This document shows positions 34,581-43,872 of a DNA stretch of 64,000 nucleotides, piece after piece. This DNA comes from Aquabacterium sp. A3. GTDB lineage: Bacteria > Pseudomonadota > Gammaproteobacteria > Burkholderiales > Burkholderiaceae_C. The DNA lies in contig NZ_JBBPEV010000001.1 of NCBI RefSeq assembly GCF_038069945.1, positions 1,736,001-1,800,000 of the forward strand, written 5' to 3'. The notes under the pieces are model-generated. The model did no database searches. It saw only the letters and a program-made list of their open reading frames with translations, and was not told where the DNA came from. Both the position numbers and the translations under genes were made by a program. Position 1 is the stretch's first letter, and every line of letters starts with the position of its first letter.

Positions 34581-36185
34581 ATGTCCTCACACCTCGCCGA
34601 CTCGCCCGACACCCCAGCCGACAGCGCATCGGCCCAGATCCTGCAGCTGCAATCGGCGCTGCAGCGGGCCCAGGCCACCAACCAGGAGCTGGCGCTGATT
34701 GCCGATCGCGTCAGCGACGCCATCATCCTGTGCGACGCCCGGCGTTGCATCACCTGGGTGAACCCCGCCTTCACCCGGCTCACGGGCTTCACCCTCACCG
34801 AGTGCCACGGGCAGTTGCCCGAAGAGTTGCTGTGCGGCCCGCAAACCGACAGCGCGGCCATCACCCGCATCAACCAGCAGCTGGCCCAGGGGCAAAGCGT
34901 GGACAAGCTGGCCGTGTGCCACCACCGCAAGGACGGCGAGCCCCTGTGGGTGGCCCGCTCGGTGCATCCCATCATGGGGGCCGATGGGCAGGTGCAGCGC
35001 CACATCGAGGTGCTGACCGACCTGCGCGATCAGCGCCGCGCCCAGGCCGAGCACGAGCGCCGGCTTGAAACCGAGATCGCCCTGGCCACCCGGGCCGACT
35101 TCCTGTCGCACCTCAGCCACGGCATGCGTGCGCCGCTCAACGCCATCCTGGGCTTCACCCAGTTGCTGGACATGAGCCCCTCGCTGCAGGGGGATGACAC
35201 CTCGCGGCGCCACCTGGGGCACCTGCACGCGGCCGGCCAGCAGTTGCTGGGCCTGCTGGACCAGGCTCTGGAGTACACGCAGCTGGAGGCCGCCCCGGTG
35301 CGCCCCCGCACGCAGCGGGTCGAGCTGTCGATGCTGCTCAAGGACGTGTGCGCCGCGCTCAAAACCGAGGCCGAAACCCGCCAGATCACCCTGGTGGTGG
35401 ACTGCCAGTCACCCGCCGTGTGGGCCGACCCTCAGCACACCCGCGCCATCCTGAGCAACCTGCTGCGCAACGCCATCCAGTTCAGCACCCCGGGCAGCAC
35501 GGTGTGGCTGGTGGGCAAGTCGTCGGCCGATGCGCAAGAAGGCGTGGTCGAGGTGCGCGACCAGGGCCTGGGCATCGCCGACGACGACCTGCCGCGCCTG
35601 TTCCAGCCCTTCACGCGCCTGGGCTCGTCGGCCCAGGGCGCGGGCCTGGGGCTGGCCATCTCGCAGCGCCTGGCCGAGCTCATGCAAGGCCGCATCTCGG
35701 TCAGCAGCACCCTGGGGCGCGGCAGCGTGTTTGCCCTGCACCTGCCCATGGCGGCCAGCCCGGGCGCCTCCAACGGCCACGTGGGTCGGCAAAAGGCCTC
35801 CCCGGCCATCAGCCTGCCCTCGCTGCGGGTGGTGCATGTGGAAGACAACGAACTGAACCGCAGCCTGGTCGAGGCGCTGTTTGCGCCTTACCCGCAGGTG
35901 CGCCTGTACTCGGCCGACACCGCCACCGAGGGCGCCCAGTTGATCGAGCGTGAACAGCCCGATGTGGCCCTCATCGACATCGGACTGCCCGATGGCAGCG
36001 GCCTGGACCTGTGCCGGCGCCTGAGTGGCCGCCCGGCCCATGCGCGGGTGCAGTGGATCGCCCTGAGTGGCGACGCCCTGCCCGAGCACATTGCGCGGGC
36101 CCTGCAGACGGGCTTTCACCACTACCTGGTCAAGCCCCTGCAGATCCAGCGCCTGCTGGACATCCTGGCGGCGCGGCCGCGCTGA
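34581..36185 (+). CDS. PAS-histidine kinase-receiver hybrid
   Basis: A 534-residue soluble hybrid sensor kinase. A short coiled coil (15-40) leads to a PAS domain (about 38-150, with ITWVNPAFTRLTGF). The dimerisation region has H180 in SHLSHGMRAPLN, where most kinases have SHELRTPLN. The ATPase domain follows (ILSNLLRNAIQFS, VRDQGLGI, GAGLGLAISQRL). The C-terminal receiver (about 415-534) has the phosphorylated D466 in VALIDIGLPDGSG and the lysine in HYLVKPL. No output domain or membrane segment exists, so it would pass phosphate to another protein. CAGGAGC precedes the ATG. The signal is unknown. Confidence 0.92.
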   Translation: MSSHLADSPDTPADSASAQILQLQSALQRAQATNQELALIADRVSDAIILCDARRCITWVNPAFTRLTGFTLTECHGQLPEELLCGPQTDSAAITRINQQLAQGQSVDKLAVCHHRKDGEPLWVARSVHPIMGADGQVQRHIEVLTDLRDQRRAQAEHERRLETEIALATRADFLSHLSHGMRAPLNAILGFTQLLDMSPSLQGDDTSRRHLGHLHAAGQQLLGLLDQALEYTQLEAAPVRPRTQRVELSMLLKDVCAALKTEAETRQITLVVDCQSPAVWADPQHTRAILSNLLRNAIQFSTPGSTVWLVGKSSADAQEGVVEVRDQGLGIADDDLPRLFQPFTRLGSSAQGAGLGLAISQRLAELMQGRISVSSTLGRGSVFALHLPMAASPGASNGHVGRQKASPAISLPSLRVVHVEDNELNRSLVEALFAPYPQVRLYSADTATEGAQLIEREQPDVALIDIGLPDGSGLDLCRRLSGRPAHARVQWIALSGDALPEHIARALQTGFHHYLVKPLQIQRLLDILAARPR

Positions 36186-36195
36186 GCCGGCTCAG
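36182..36195. repeat. Palindrome spanning two convergent stop codons
   Basis: CTGAGCCGGCTCAG is a perfect 14-bp palindrome that contains the stop codons of both the hybrid kinase (plus) and the M14 carboxypeptidase (minus). Without T-tracts it is at best a weak bidirectional stop. Confidence 0.4.
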
Positions 36196-37109
36196 CCAGC
36201 GCCCAGGCGCTCGGCCGTCCAGCGCAGCAGGTCCAGCCACATCTGGCGCATCTCGGCTTCTTGCGGGGTGCGGATGGCGCTGGGCAGCTCGATGGTGACC
36301 ACGGGCACCTTCTTGTGCACGCCGCCGTAGTTGCCCAGGCTGCCCGGAAAGATGCCCACCTGGTCCAGGTACAGGCGCCCCAGACGCTGCGGTGGCACGG
36401 TGGGGCCGTCAAAGTCCAGCACGCCATAGGGCGCGTGGATGGACACGATCAGGTGGGGTTTCCAGCGCTCCATCTCGTCGTGCAGCCAGCGGGATTCGGG
36501 CTCTGACAAAGGCTGGGGCCCCGGGTAACGGCGAGGGTCACGGCGGGTGCGCTGGTTCCAGTAGTGCGTGGCTTCCTTGTCCCAGTTGGGCGTGGGAAAG
36601 TTGCGGTTCAGGTCCACGCCGTTGGCGTTCATGCGCCAGGGACGGCGCTGCAGCATGCCATCGGGGTTCATCAGGGGCACGAAGCGCCAGTGGATGTTGG
36701 AGGGCGTTTCTTTGGCCGCACGAATCCAGTGCAGCGCCAGCGCGGTGGACGACAACTCGTCGCCATGGATGCCGCCCACCACCAGCACACGCAGGCTCGG
36801 GTTGGGCGACACCACGTCGCGCTGGAACAGGGGCACGCCGCGCACCGACCGGGATGGCCCCGACCCCAGCTGGGCCCCGGCGCACAAGGCGGCCGACACA
36901 TTGGGCAGCTTGCGCACCACGCGCTGGCAGAACTCGGCGGCCGTCTCGGGTGCGGGCTCGGTCGCCGTCTTGCCGCGCGGGGCGGCCACCGCCTCTGCCG
37001 CCCCAGACCAGGCCAGCACAGCGCTCAATGACAACATGGTGAACAAGCGCCAGCCACGGGCCTGCACAGGGGCCGCATCCACCCGGCCCGATCGATCTAA
37101 CCATTTCAT
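36192..37109 (-). CDS. M14-family zinc carboxypeptidase, exported
   Basis: A 305-residue metallopeptidase with a signal segment (FTMLSLSAVLAWSGAAEAVAA). Zinc ligands are in GGIHGDELSS (His, Glu) and SIHAPYGVLDF (His), substrate-binding Asn-Arg in NGVDLNRNFPTP, and the catalytic Glu in VTIELPS. It resembles MpaA/M14 enzymes that trim murein peptides, so a cell-wall peptide substrate is likely but not shown. The ATG at 37109 gives the better signal peptide; 37130 is possible. It lies 71 bp after ruvA in the same direction and ends against the hybrid kinase. Confidence 0.85.
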   Translation of the reverse strand: MKWLDRSGRVDAAPVQARGWRLFTMLSLSAVLAWSGAAEAVAAPRGKTATEPAPETAAEFCQRVVRKLPNVSAALCAGAQLGSGPSRSVRGVPLFQRDVVSPNPSLRVLVVGGIHGDELSSTALALHWIRAAKETPSNIHWRFVPLMNPDGMLQRRPWRMNANGVDLNRNFPTPNWDKEATHYWNQRTRRDPRRYPGPQPLSEPESRWLHDEMERWKPHLIVSIHAPYGVLDFDGPTVPPQRLGRLYLDQVGIFPGSLGNYGGVHKKVPVVTIELPSAIRTPQEAEMRQMWLDLLRWTAERLGAG

Positions 37110-37180
37110 GACGGCGCATGATAGCGGCATCGCGGCCGGCGGCTGGCACCGTGCGCGTGTAAAGCCACGGCCTGTGGTGC

Positions 37181-37756
37181 TCAGCGCGCCAGGGCCTTCA
37201 GCGCCTGCTTGATGCCATCGCTGACCGACACGTCGGCCGGCAGGGCCTTGAGCGCGGCCTGGGCCTCTTTGTCGGAGTAGCCCAGGGCCATCAGGGCCTG
37301 CAGGATGTCGGCCTGCGCATCGGAGGCGGCCGCCTGTCCCGGCAGCACCAGGGCGGGGGCCAGCTTGCCTTTGAGCTCCAGCAGCAGGCGCTCGGCGGTT
37401 TTTTTGCCGATGCCCGGCACCTTGACCAGGCGGGTGGTGTCTTGCGCCGAGACGGCCTGGGCCAGCTCGTTGGCGCTCAGGCCGGACAACAAGGCCAGCG
37501 CGATGCGCGGGCCCACGCCACTGACCTTGACCAGCTCGCGAAAGGACTCGCGCTCTGCCGCCGTCAGGAAGCCAAACAGCAACTGCGCGTCTTCGCGCAC
37601 GATGAACTGCGTCAGCAGCGTGACCTTGGCGCCCAGTTCGGGCAGGTTGTAGAAGGTGCTCATGGGCACCTGAACCTCGTAGCCAACGCCTTGCACGTCC
37701 ACGAGCACATGGGGTGGGGCCTTCTCGGCCAGCACCCCGGTCAAACGGGAAATCAT
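37181..37756 (-). CDS. ruvA: Holliday junction branch-migration protein RuvA
   Basis: At 191 residues it is full length. Domain I (OB fold) begins [12 protein letters not shown] with [10 protein letters not shown]. Domain II has two helix-hairpin-helix motifs ([15 protein letters not shown] and [15 protein letters not shown]). Domain III (about 145-191) contains the RuvB-binding helices ending KQALKALAR. RuvA tetramers bind four-way junctions and load the RuvB motor. It lies 23 bp after a NarL-type regulator, not beside ruvB or ruvC in this window, so it may be co-transcribed with a two-component system. Confidence 0.97.
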   Translation of the reverse strand: MISRLTGVLAEKAPPHVLVDVQGVGYEVQVPMSTFYNLPELGAKVTLLTQFIVREDAQLLFGFLTAAERESFRELVKVSGVGPRIALALLSGLSANELAQAVSAQDTTRLVKVPGIGKKTAERLLLELKGKLAPALVLPGQAAASDAQADILQALMALGYSDKEAQAALKALPADVSVSDGIKQALKALAR

Positions 37757-37779
37757 GAAACGCGGTCAGTCAGGGCGGG

Positions 37780-38442
37780 TCAACGGCGGAACAGGCCCAG
37801 GCGCTGCGCCTCCAGCGCGGCTTCGGCCCGCGACGACACATTGAGCTTGCGGTAGATCTGCTTGACGTAGTCGGCGATGGTGTGGCGCGACAAATTGAGC
37901 TGCTGACCGATCTCGGGCAGGGTGAAGCCCTTGGCCACGCGCAGCAGCACTTCGTTTTCGCGCTCGGTGAGCTGCACGTGGGGCGTGACGTTGTCAGGCT
38001 GCAGGGCCGGTTGCATGCGCGCCTGGGCCGTGAAGTACTGGATCACACGGCGGGCAATGGACGGCGACAGCGGCGGCTCACCCTGGCTGATGCGGTGCAG
38101 TTGCTCGGCCAGTTGCTCGCGCGATTGTTCTTTCAGCAGGTAACCGAAGGCGCCGGCCTGCAGGGCCGGAAACAGGTGCTCGTCATCGTCGTGGATGGTG
38201 ACCACCACCGACTGCACATCGGGCTGTTTGTCGCGCAGGGCCTGCACCACTTCCACCCCGGAGCCATCGGGCAGCCCCAGGTCGACCATGGCCACGTCAA
38301 AGCGCATGGCGCTGACCAGCTCCAGCGCATCGTGGATGCGCGAACACTCGCTGATCTGAGCGCCGGGAAAGACCTGCAGGGCCAGGGTCTTGAGCCACGC
38401 GCGGATCTCGGGCAGGTCTTCGAGCAGCAGGATTTGCTTCAT
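37780..38442 (-). CDS. NarL/FixJ-type response regulator
   Basis: A 220-residue regulator. The receiver (1-120) has acidic pocket LLLEDLPE, phosphorylated D54 in AMVDLGLPDGSG, and lysine in GYLLKEQ. The LuxR-type helix-turn-helix (about 152-215) has LTERENEVLLRVAKGFTLPE and ADYVKQIYRKLNVSSR. It is paired with the histidine kinase that ends 47 bp upstream. Targets are unknown; ruvA follows closely. The ATG at 38442 fits the family; the frame extends further upstream into the kinase without conservation. Confidence 0.93.
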   Translation of the reverse strand: MKQILLLEDLPEIRAWLKTLALQVFPGAQISECSRIHDALELVSAMRFDVAMVDLGLPDGSGVEVVQALRDKQPDVQSVVVTIHDDDEHLFPALQAGAFGYLLKEQSREQLAEQLHRISQGEPPLSPSIARRVIQYFTAQARMQPALQPDNVTPHVQLTERENEVLLRVAKGFTLPEIGQQLNLSRHTIADYVKQIYRKLNVSSRAEAALEAQRLGLFRR

Positions 38443-38489
38443 GGTGCTGGGCCTCACTACGATATTGCGTACTTTAAAACGTGATGCTA

Positions 38490-40520
38490 TCAGGCCTTCA
38501 CCGCCACGGCCATCTCCAAGGGCAGCGTCATGCGGATCACGGTGCCAAAGCCGGGGCCCGATTCCACCAGGCATTGCCCGTTGAGCTGCTTGGCGCGGTG
38601 CTTCATGGTGGTCATGCCATGGCCCCGGTCCAGGCGGCCATCCAGCTCCAGCGGAATGCCGCGACCGTTGTCCTGGATCACCAGCATGAACACGTGGTTG
38701 TCCAGGTCCACCTCGGCCGAGACGATCACGTGTGAGGCCCCGCTGTGCTTGATCACGTTGCTGACGGCCTCGCGCACGATGCGGGTGGTCTGCACATAGG
38801 TGCGCGACGACAGCGGCTCTTCCACGATGTCGTTGGGATTGCGCCACTCGCACTCGATGCCGGCCTGCCCCAGGCGGGACACCACCTCGCTGCGCCAGTC
38901 GGCCAGGGCATCGGACAGCACCATGGGCCGCCCGGTGAGGCCACGCACCGACAGGCGCATCTCTTCCAGCGCCTCGCGCGCCAGGCTGGAGATGCGGTCG
39001 TTGTCGCTCGTGTGCACGATGGTCAGCAACTTGGCGCCCAGGTCATCGTGCAGGTCGGCGGCGATGCGCTTGCGCTCTTTTTCGGCGATCTGTTCCACCC
39101 GCAACTCGGCGATCTGGGTGAAGTTGCGCTCGATCTCGACACTGATTTCCTGCACGCGCTTTTCCAGCTGCATGCGGGCGCCTTCGGCCGTCTGCAGGGC
39201 CTTGGCATAGACCTGGATGAGCCGCACGGCCACCGCCCCGTACAGCAAGGGCATGACGAAGTGGGTGATGTGCACCCCCCACATCTCCAGCCAGCCCAGC
39301 TGAAACGCCAACTCGATGCCCACGACGGCCGCCACCGCGCCCAGGGCCACGCTCATCAGCCAGAACTCGACCCGGCCACCGCGCCCTGCGGCCCACAGAA
39401 AGTAGCCGATGGCGGCAAACAGCTCCAGCGCAAACAGCACGAACCACACCCGCGTGGCCAGGAACAGCACGTTCTCGCCCACCAGGGCCAGGCTGATGGG
39501 AAACAGCAGGCACTGCGCCCACAGCAGCCACAGGATGCGGCCGCGCCAGTCCACCCCCCGGATCACCAGGCGCGCATCGCCGGCATAGCCCAGCAGAAAC
39601 TGCACGGCCAGCGCCGTCATGGGCGCAAACACCATGGCGATCAGCACCTCAACGGCGGCGTTCGGGATGGGCCAGTCATCGGGGATGAAGCGCCCGCTCA
39701 TGAAGGCCCAGCCCATGGTGAGCAGGCCGAAATACACCAGGTAGGGCAGGCGCCGCACCCAGGCCAGCCCCAGCGCAAAGGCGCCCAGCACCAACAGCAC
39801 GCCGCCCAGGGCCTGCGAGACGGTGGTGGTCCAGAAGACATGTGCCTCATGCAAGGCGCGCAATGCCGGCAAGGGGCCGATGCGCACGCCCGCCAGCCCA
39901 CCGGCCCGCTCGCGCGCGGTGACGCGCTCCAGGGGGTAGCCCACCACCTTGAGGTCAAGCTGGTTGTCGCGCCCCTTCATGAGGGCCGACGGCAGGGGCA
40001 CCAGGTGAGACCGGTGGCACTGACGGGCCACGGGCTCGCTCATGTGACCGCTGCGGTACAGCAGTTGACCATTGAGGTGCACCTCGACGGCCGAACAGGC
40101 CCGCTCGATGTGCAGCGCGATCAGGTCGGCGCGCGGGTCGGGCACGGGTGCATCAAACAGAAAACGATACCAAACGGGCCCCTGGTAGCCCGCCTGCGTG
40201 TTGGACCACTCGTCGGGCAAGGCCACCAGCCGCCCCACGCCAGACGCCGGAAACACCGCCTGCTCACCCCGCACCGCCCAGGCCCGGTTGAGCACCTGCA
40301 CGCCAGCGTCCTTGGCTTGCGTCAAGGGCTGCGTGAGGTTGCGCGAGGACTGCGTCAGCCACCACACCCCGGCGCCGGTGGCCAGGGCCAGCACCAGGCT
40401 CACCACCACCAGGCCCAGCCACCCCGCGCGCCCTTGGGCCTGCGACGCCCAGCGCTGAAACTGGCGGGCGGCGCGGTGCATGGCTCCAGGCGAGGCGGCA
40501 GAAGAGGTGTGGTCTGGCAT
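38490..40520 (-). CDS. 7TM-type sensor histidine kinase (HisKA_3)
   Basis: A 676-residue inner-membrane kinase. TM1 is about 34-55. A periplasmic beta-sandwich domain follows (about 75-215, with WYRFLFDAP and VEVHLNGQLLYRSG, like 7TMR-DISM extracellular domains). About seven helices lie between 225 and 430, then a coiled coil. The HisKA_3 motif is KERKRIAADLHDDLGAKLL with H491. The NarL-family ATPase has VIQDNGRGIP and GHGMTTMKHRAKQL. It should phosphorylate the regulator encoded 47 bp downstream. The periplasmic fold suggests carbohydrate sensing, but this is inference. Confidence 0.92.
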   Translation of the reverse strand: MPDHTSSAASPGAMHRAARQFQRWASQAQGRAGWLGLVVVSLVLALATGAGVWWLTQSSRNLTQPLTQAKDAGVQVLNRAWAVRGEQAVFPASGVGRLVALPDEWSNTQAGYQGPVWYRFLFDAPVPDPRADLIALHIERACSAVEVHLNGQLLYRSGHMSEPVARQCHRSHLVPLPSALMKGRDNQLDLKVVGYPLERVTARERAGGLAGVRIGPLPALRALHEAHVFWTTTVSQALGGVLLVLGAFALGLAWVRRLPYLVYFGLLTMGWAFMSGRFIPDDWPIPNAAVEVLIAMVFAPMTALAVQFLLGYAGDARLVIRGVDWRGRILWLLWAQCLLFPISLALVGENVLFLATRVWFVLFALELFAAIGYFLWAAGRGGRVEFWLMSVALGAVAAVVGIELAFQLGWLEMWGVHITHFVMPLLYGAVAVRLIQVYAKALQTAEGARMQLEKRVQEISVEIERNFTQIAELRVEQIAEKERKRIAADLHDDLGAKLLTIVHTSDNDRISSLAREALEEMRLSVRGLTGRPMVLSDALADWRSEVVSRLGQAGIECEWRNPNDIVEEPLSSRTYVQTTRIVREAVSNVIKHSGASHVIVSAEVDLDNHVFMLVIQDNGRGIPLELDGRLDRGHGMTTMKHRAKQLNGQCLVESGPGFGTVIRMTLPLEMAVAVKA

Positions 40521-40636
40521 GGCGGGTGCAACAATCTTTTGACATTGTCGCGTGACTTGTCACATGGTGAAGCCCCGGGCAAGCGACAATTCAAGGCCCA
40601 TCTTTCACCGCGCGTCGCGCACTCACCCCTGCCCCC

Positions 40637-41665
40637 ATGCTGCTTCGCCACAGTCTTGCCCCCGCCGACAACGCCCGCCTGGCCCGCCTGTGCGGTCCGC
40701 TGGACGAGCACCTGCGCGCCGTGGAGGCCGCCTTTCAGGTGACGCTGGCGCGCCGGGGTGAGCGGTTTCGCATCGAAGGCGAGCGCCATGTGGTGCATGT
40801 GGTGGCCGCCACGCTCGACGAGCTGTACGCCCGCACCACCCGCGCCTTGAGCCTGGAGGCGGTGCAGCTCACCATCGCCACCCACCAGCGCAGCCTGCGC
40901 CAGCACGCCACGGGGGGCGATACCCCGGGCACCGCAAGCGACGATGGGCCCGAAGGCCCCACCCTGCACACCCGGCGCACCGACCTGCAGGGCCGCACGC
41001 CCAACCAGGTGACGTACCTGCGGCAGATCATGGCGCACGACCTGAGCTTCGGCATCGGCCCGGCGGGCACGGGCAAAACCTTCCTGGCCGTGGCCTGTGC
41101 CGTTGACGCGCTGGAGCGCAGCGCCGTGCAGCGCATCGTGCTGACGCGCCCGGCGGTGGAGGCCGGCGAGCGCCTGGGCTTCCTGCCTGGCGACCTGACG
41201 CAAAAGGTCGACCCCTACCTGCGCCCCCTGTACGACGCGCTCTATGACCTGATGGGCTTCGACCGCGTGACCAAGGCCTTCGAGAAGGGCCTGATCGAGA
41301 TCGCCCCGCTGGCCTTCATGCGCGGGCGCACGCTCAACCACGCCTTCGTCATCCTGGACGAAGCCCAGAACACCACGCCCGAGCAGATGAAGATGTTCCT
41401 CACCCGCATCGGCTTCGGCACCAAGGCCGTGGTCACGGGCGACGTCAGCCAGATCGACCTGCCCCGGGGCGCGCGCAGCGGCCTGATCGAGGCCGAACGC
41501 ATCCTGCGCCGGGTGAAGGGCGTGGCCTTCACCCACTTCACCGCGGCCGACGTGGTGCGGCACCCCCTGGTGGCCCGCATCGTCGAGGCCTACGACGCCG
41601 CGCAGGCGGCCCAGGCCAGCGAACGCACCCCCGACAAGCACACCCCTGCCGACCCCGACGCATGA
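40637..41665 (+). CDS. ybeZ: PhoH-family ATPase
   Basis: A 342-residue PhoH-like NTPase. The P-loop is [14 protein letters not shown], followed by [18 protein letters not shown], the Walker [15 protein letters not shown], and [14 protein letters not shown]. The N-terminal KH-like region (about 20-75) is normal for YbeZ. YbeZ works with the endonuclease YbeY in ribosome and rRNA quality control, and the ybeY gene overlaps this stop by four bases, matching the standard arrangement. It is divergent from the histidine kinase. Confidence 0.95.
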   Translation: MLLRHSLAPADNARLARLCGPLDEHLRAVEAAFQVTLARRGERFRIEGERHVVHVVAATLDELYARTTRALSLEAVQLTIATHQRSLRQHATGGDTPGTASDDGPEGPTLHTRRTDLQGRTPNQVTYLRQIMAHDLSFGIGPAGTGKTFLAVACAVDALERSAVQRIVLTRPAVEAGERLGFLPGDLTQKVDPYLRPLYDALYDLMGFDRVTKAFEKGLIEIAPLAFMRGRTLNHAFVILDEAQNTTPEQMKMFLTRIGFGTKAVVTGDVSQIDLPRGARSGLIEAERILRRVKGVAFTHFTAADVVRHPLVARIVEAYDAAQAAQASERTPDKHTPADPDA

Positions 41666-42099
41666 AACCCAGCCTGAGCCTGTCCCTTCAGTTCGCCGAC
41701 AAGCGCCACCGCGACACCCTGCCCCGCCACAAGGTGGCGCGCTGGATTCGCGCGGCGCTGGACACGGACGCCGAGATCGCGGTGCGCATCGTCGACGCCG
41801 AAGAGGGCCAGGCCCTGAACCGCGACTTCCGCAAGAAGGACTACGCCACCAACGTGCTGACCTTCGACTACGCGCAAGCGCCCGTGGTAATGGCCGACCT
41901 CATCATCTGCGCGCCCGTGATCGAGCAAGAGGCGCAAGAGCAGGGCAAGTCGCTGCAAGCCCACTACGCCCACATGCTGGTGCACGGCACCCTGCACGCG
42001 CAGGGCTGGGACCACCTGAAGAAGAAAGAAGCCGAGGCCATGGAAGCGCGCGAGCGCGAGATCCTGGCGGGGCTGGGGTTTGACGACCCGTATGCCTGA
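41662..42099 (+). CDS. ybeY: Endoribonuclease YbeY (16S rRNA maturation)
   Basis: A 145-residue metal-dependent RNase. The zinc site is the three-histidine motif in [15 protein letters not shown], and the substrate loop is [14 protein letters not shown]. It matures the 3' end of 16S rRNA and acts in ribosome quality control. It is translationally coupled to the PhoH gene (ATGA). The middle of the protein is shorter than in E. coli, as is common. After it lies a 242-bp AT-richer gap before the chemosensory cluster. Confidence 0.95.
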   Translation: MKPSLSLSLQFADKRHRDTLPRHKVARWIRAALDTDAEIAVRIVDAEEGQALNRDFRKKDYATNVLTFDYAQAPVVMADLIICAPVIEQEAQEQGKSLQAHYAHMLVHGTLHAQGWDHLKKKEAEAMEAREREILAGLGFDDPYA

Positions 42100-42156
42100 G
42101 CCCATACCGGCGATTTGTCCAGGCCAGACTGCATTTTTGATGCGAATCAATTTAAT

Positions 42157-42183
42157 TCGACGAGTGTTTGTCTAGGCCAATAA
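42157..42183 (+). promoter_or_regulatory. Weak sigma-28-like promoter before the chemosensory cluster
   Basis: GCCAATAA (42176-42183) matches seven of eight -10 bases of the flagellar consensus; at the 15-base spacing the -35 half is TCGA, only two of four. It lies about 160 bp before the first cheY-like gene, in the AT-richest part of the gap (which also has CGAAT/ATTCG arms). Confidence 0.25.
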
Positions 42184-42341
42184 AACGTCAAATCAAGCCT
42201 GGCCACGATCTCTGGGCAGTAATGCGCCACGAGGGCCTTGGCGCGATGCGACAGACTCCAGTGGACAGGGTGGTCATCCGATACTGCCTCATGCCCTGAA
42301 GGTCGATGGTCGGCCTGCGGATGGCAGCCCTGGGATGCAGC

Positions 42342-42710
42342 ATGAAAACGGTTCTCCTGGTCGATGACTCCACCACCATGCTCATGAGCATGAAAGCCGG
42401 ACTGGAGATCAGCGGGTTCAAGGTGGAAGTGGCTTCAGACGGCGAGCAGGCCATGCACAAGCTGCAGGCAGGACTCAAGCCGGACATCATCATCACGGAC
42501 ATCCACATGCCGCGCATGGACGGCATCGAGTTCATCCGTCAGGCGCGGGCCAAACTGCGCTTCACCCCCATCCTGGCGCTGACCACCGAGGGTCAGAAGC
42601 AGCACCGCGACGAGGCACGCCGCCTGGGCGCCACCGGCTGGATGCTCAAGCCCGCCAAGGGCAGCGACCTGATGAAGTTGATTCATCAGGTATCCGCTCA
42701 GACGGCGTGA
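42342..42710 (+). CDS. CheY-like single-domain response regulator (copy 1)
   Basis: A 122-residue receiver without an output domain. The acidic pair is D8/D9 (LLVDDS), the phosphorylation site D53 ([12 protein letters not shown]), the threonine switch region ALTTEGQ, and the lysine WMLKPAKG. It is strikingly similar to the copy at 53152, sharing [14 protein letters not shown] and [12 protein letters not shown], so the two are recent paralogues. It begins the chemosensory cluster and lies seven bp before a receptor/CheZ-like hybrid gene. Whether it binds the flagellar motor cannot be told from sequence. Confidence 0.93.
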   Translation: MKTVLLVDDSTTMLMSMKAGLEISGFKVEVASDGEQAMHKLQAGLKPDIIITDIHMPRMDGIEFIRQARAKLRFTPILALTTEGQKQHRDEARRLGATGWMLKPAKGSDLMKLIHQVSAQTA

Positions 42711-42717
42711 GGCAGGC

Positions 42718-43740
42718 ATGCCCAAGCTCTGGCAACGCCTGTGGGCGTGGTGGCAGCCCGTCAGTCGCCAGCGCTCCGGCGCAGCGTCTTTCGAGGTGCT
42801 GACCCAATGCATGCACATCCTCGACCAGCAGGTGCGCGAAGCCGAGCGCACCAGTCACACGGCCGTGCTGGAGATGGTGGCGCGACTGCAGGCCATTCAC
42901 GAGCGTTGCAACGCGCTGCAAGACGAGCTGGGATCGGCCACGCGCCAGTCGGGTCACCTGTCGGCCGACACGGTCCTGCAGGCTGAGGCGCAGCACCAGG
43001 CCCTGTCATGCCTGGGAGAGCAGGAGTCACGTTTCAAGGCCAGCCAGCAGGGGCACCAGCAGATGGTGCAAACCTTGTTGTCGCAGGTGGCGGCGCTGAC
43101 ACCCTCGGCCGAGCTGATCGCCGAAGTGGCGCGGCAGACCAACCTGCTGGCCATCAATGCCGCGATCGAGGCCGCCCGCGCCGGCCCCGAAGGGGCGGGC
43201 TTCAAGGTGGTGGCTCAAGAGGTGCGGCGCCTGTCCACCCAGACGGCGCAGGCCGCCGAAAGCATCACGGCCAGCATCCAGGCGATCGCCGACACGCACC
43301 AGCAAGCCTCGCAGCAAGAGCTGGCCGAATCCGTCGATCTGGCGGCGCTGGCACGCATTGGCGAAGGCATCCGCGACATGGGCACCCGCCCGGGCGTGGT
43401 GGCGTGCCAGCTCAAAGCCTTGTCTGAAGAGATGGAGGCCAGCATGCAGGACATCCGCCGTGACATGGTGGATGTGTTGGGCCACATGCAGTTTCAGGAC
43501 GTCAGTCGGCAATTGCTGGAGCGGGTCAGCCAGGCGCTGCAGGACATCGCCGGGCACCTGGCGGACGCCGGGCACCACTCAGACCCCACGACCACCGAGC
43601 GCGCCCAGGCCCTGAGACAGTTGCTGGACGACTGGCAACAAAGTTATGTGATGGACGCCCAGCGCACGGCCCACCAGCGGGTGACCACGCAGGCCGGAGT
43701 GACTCCCAGCGCAGCAGCGCCGACCATCGAATTGTTCTGA
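42718..43740 (+). CDS. Soluble receptor-tip protein with CheZ-like motif (copy 1)
   Basis: A 340-residue protein with no membrane span. Residues 30-130 and 165-250 are coiled-coil arms around a receptor hairpin tip at 134-176 ([34 protein letters not shown]). Residues 250-275 read [26 protein letters not shown]: D261 and Q265 repeat the Asp-x3-Gln pair of the CheZ catalytic helix (FQDLTGQ in E. coli). The C-terminus has a block [15 protein letters not shown] and ends TIELF. The tip suggests docking to CheA/CheW, the motif suggests CheY dephosphorylation. It is seven bp after cheY copy 1 and is followed by a terminator. A plain cytosolic receptor is the alternative. Confidence 0.8.
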   Translation: MPKLWQRLWAWWQPVSRQRSGAASFEVLTQCMHILDQQVREAERTSHTAVLEMVARLQAIHERCNALQDELGSATRQSGHLSADTVLQAEAQHQALSCLGEQESRFKASQQGHQQMVQTLLSQVAALTPSAELIAEVARQTNLLAINAAIEAARAGPEGAGFKVVAQEVRRLSTQTAQAAESITASIQAIADTHQQASQQELAESVDLAALARIGEGIRDMGTRPGVVACQLKALSEEMEASMQDIRRDMVDVLGHMQFQDVSRQLLERVSQALQDIAGHLADAGHHSDPTTTERAQALRQLLDDWQQSYVMDAQRTAHQRVTTQAGVTPSAAAPTIELF

Positions 43741-43752
43741 GGCCCCGGAAAT

Positions 43753-43774
43753 GTGCACTTAATGCACGTTTTTT
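43753..43774 (+). terminator. Short intrinsic terminator after the first hybrid gene
   Basis: GTGCA-CTTAA-TGCAC forms a 5-bp stem with a five-base loop and is followed by GTTTTTT. It lies 12 bp after the stop codon and separates cheY/hybrid copy 1 from the tandem receptor. Confidence 0.55.
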
Positions 43775-43843
43775 CATTCAAGCCCGGAAAGAGCGCCTCC
43801 GAAATACTGGTGTGACGCGACTTGTGGAAGTTCGGAGTCGTCA

Positions 43844-43854
43844 CCCCCCCCCCC
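43844..43854 (+). repeat. Run of eleven C bases before the tandem receptor gene
   Basis: C11 followed directly by T5 lies 18 bases before the chosen ATG (43873) and overlaps the approach to its ribosome-binding site (TTTTTGAGGA). It is also inside a possible 17-codon N-terminal extension from a TTG at 43822, where it encodes proline. Long G/C runs slip during replication, so its length may vary. Confidence 0.8.
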
Positions 43855-43872
43855 TTTTTGAGGACGCTCAAC

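Noticed and set aside
38745..40742. Long plus-strand frame antisense to the 7TM-type kinase
   Set aside because: Composition is artefactual (His, Gln, Arg, Gly rich) and the minus strand carries a full kinase with intact motifs.
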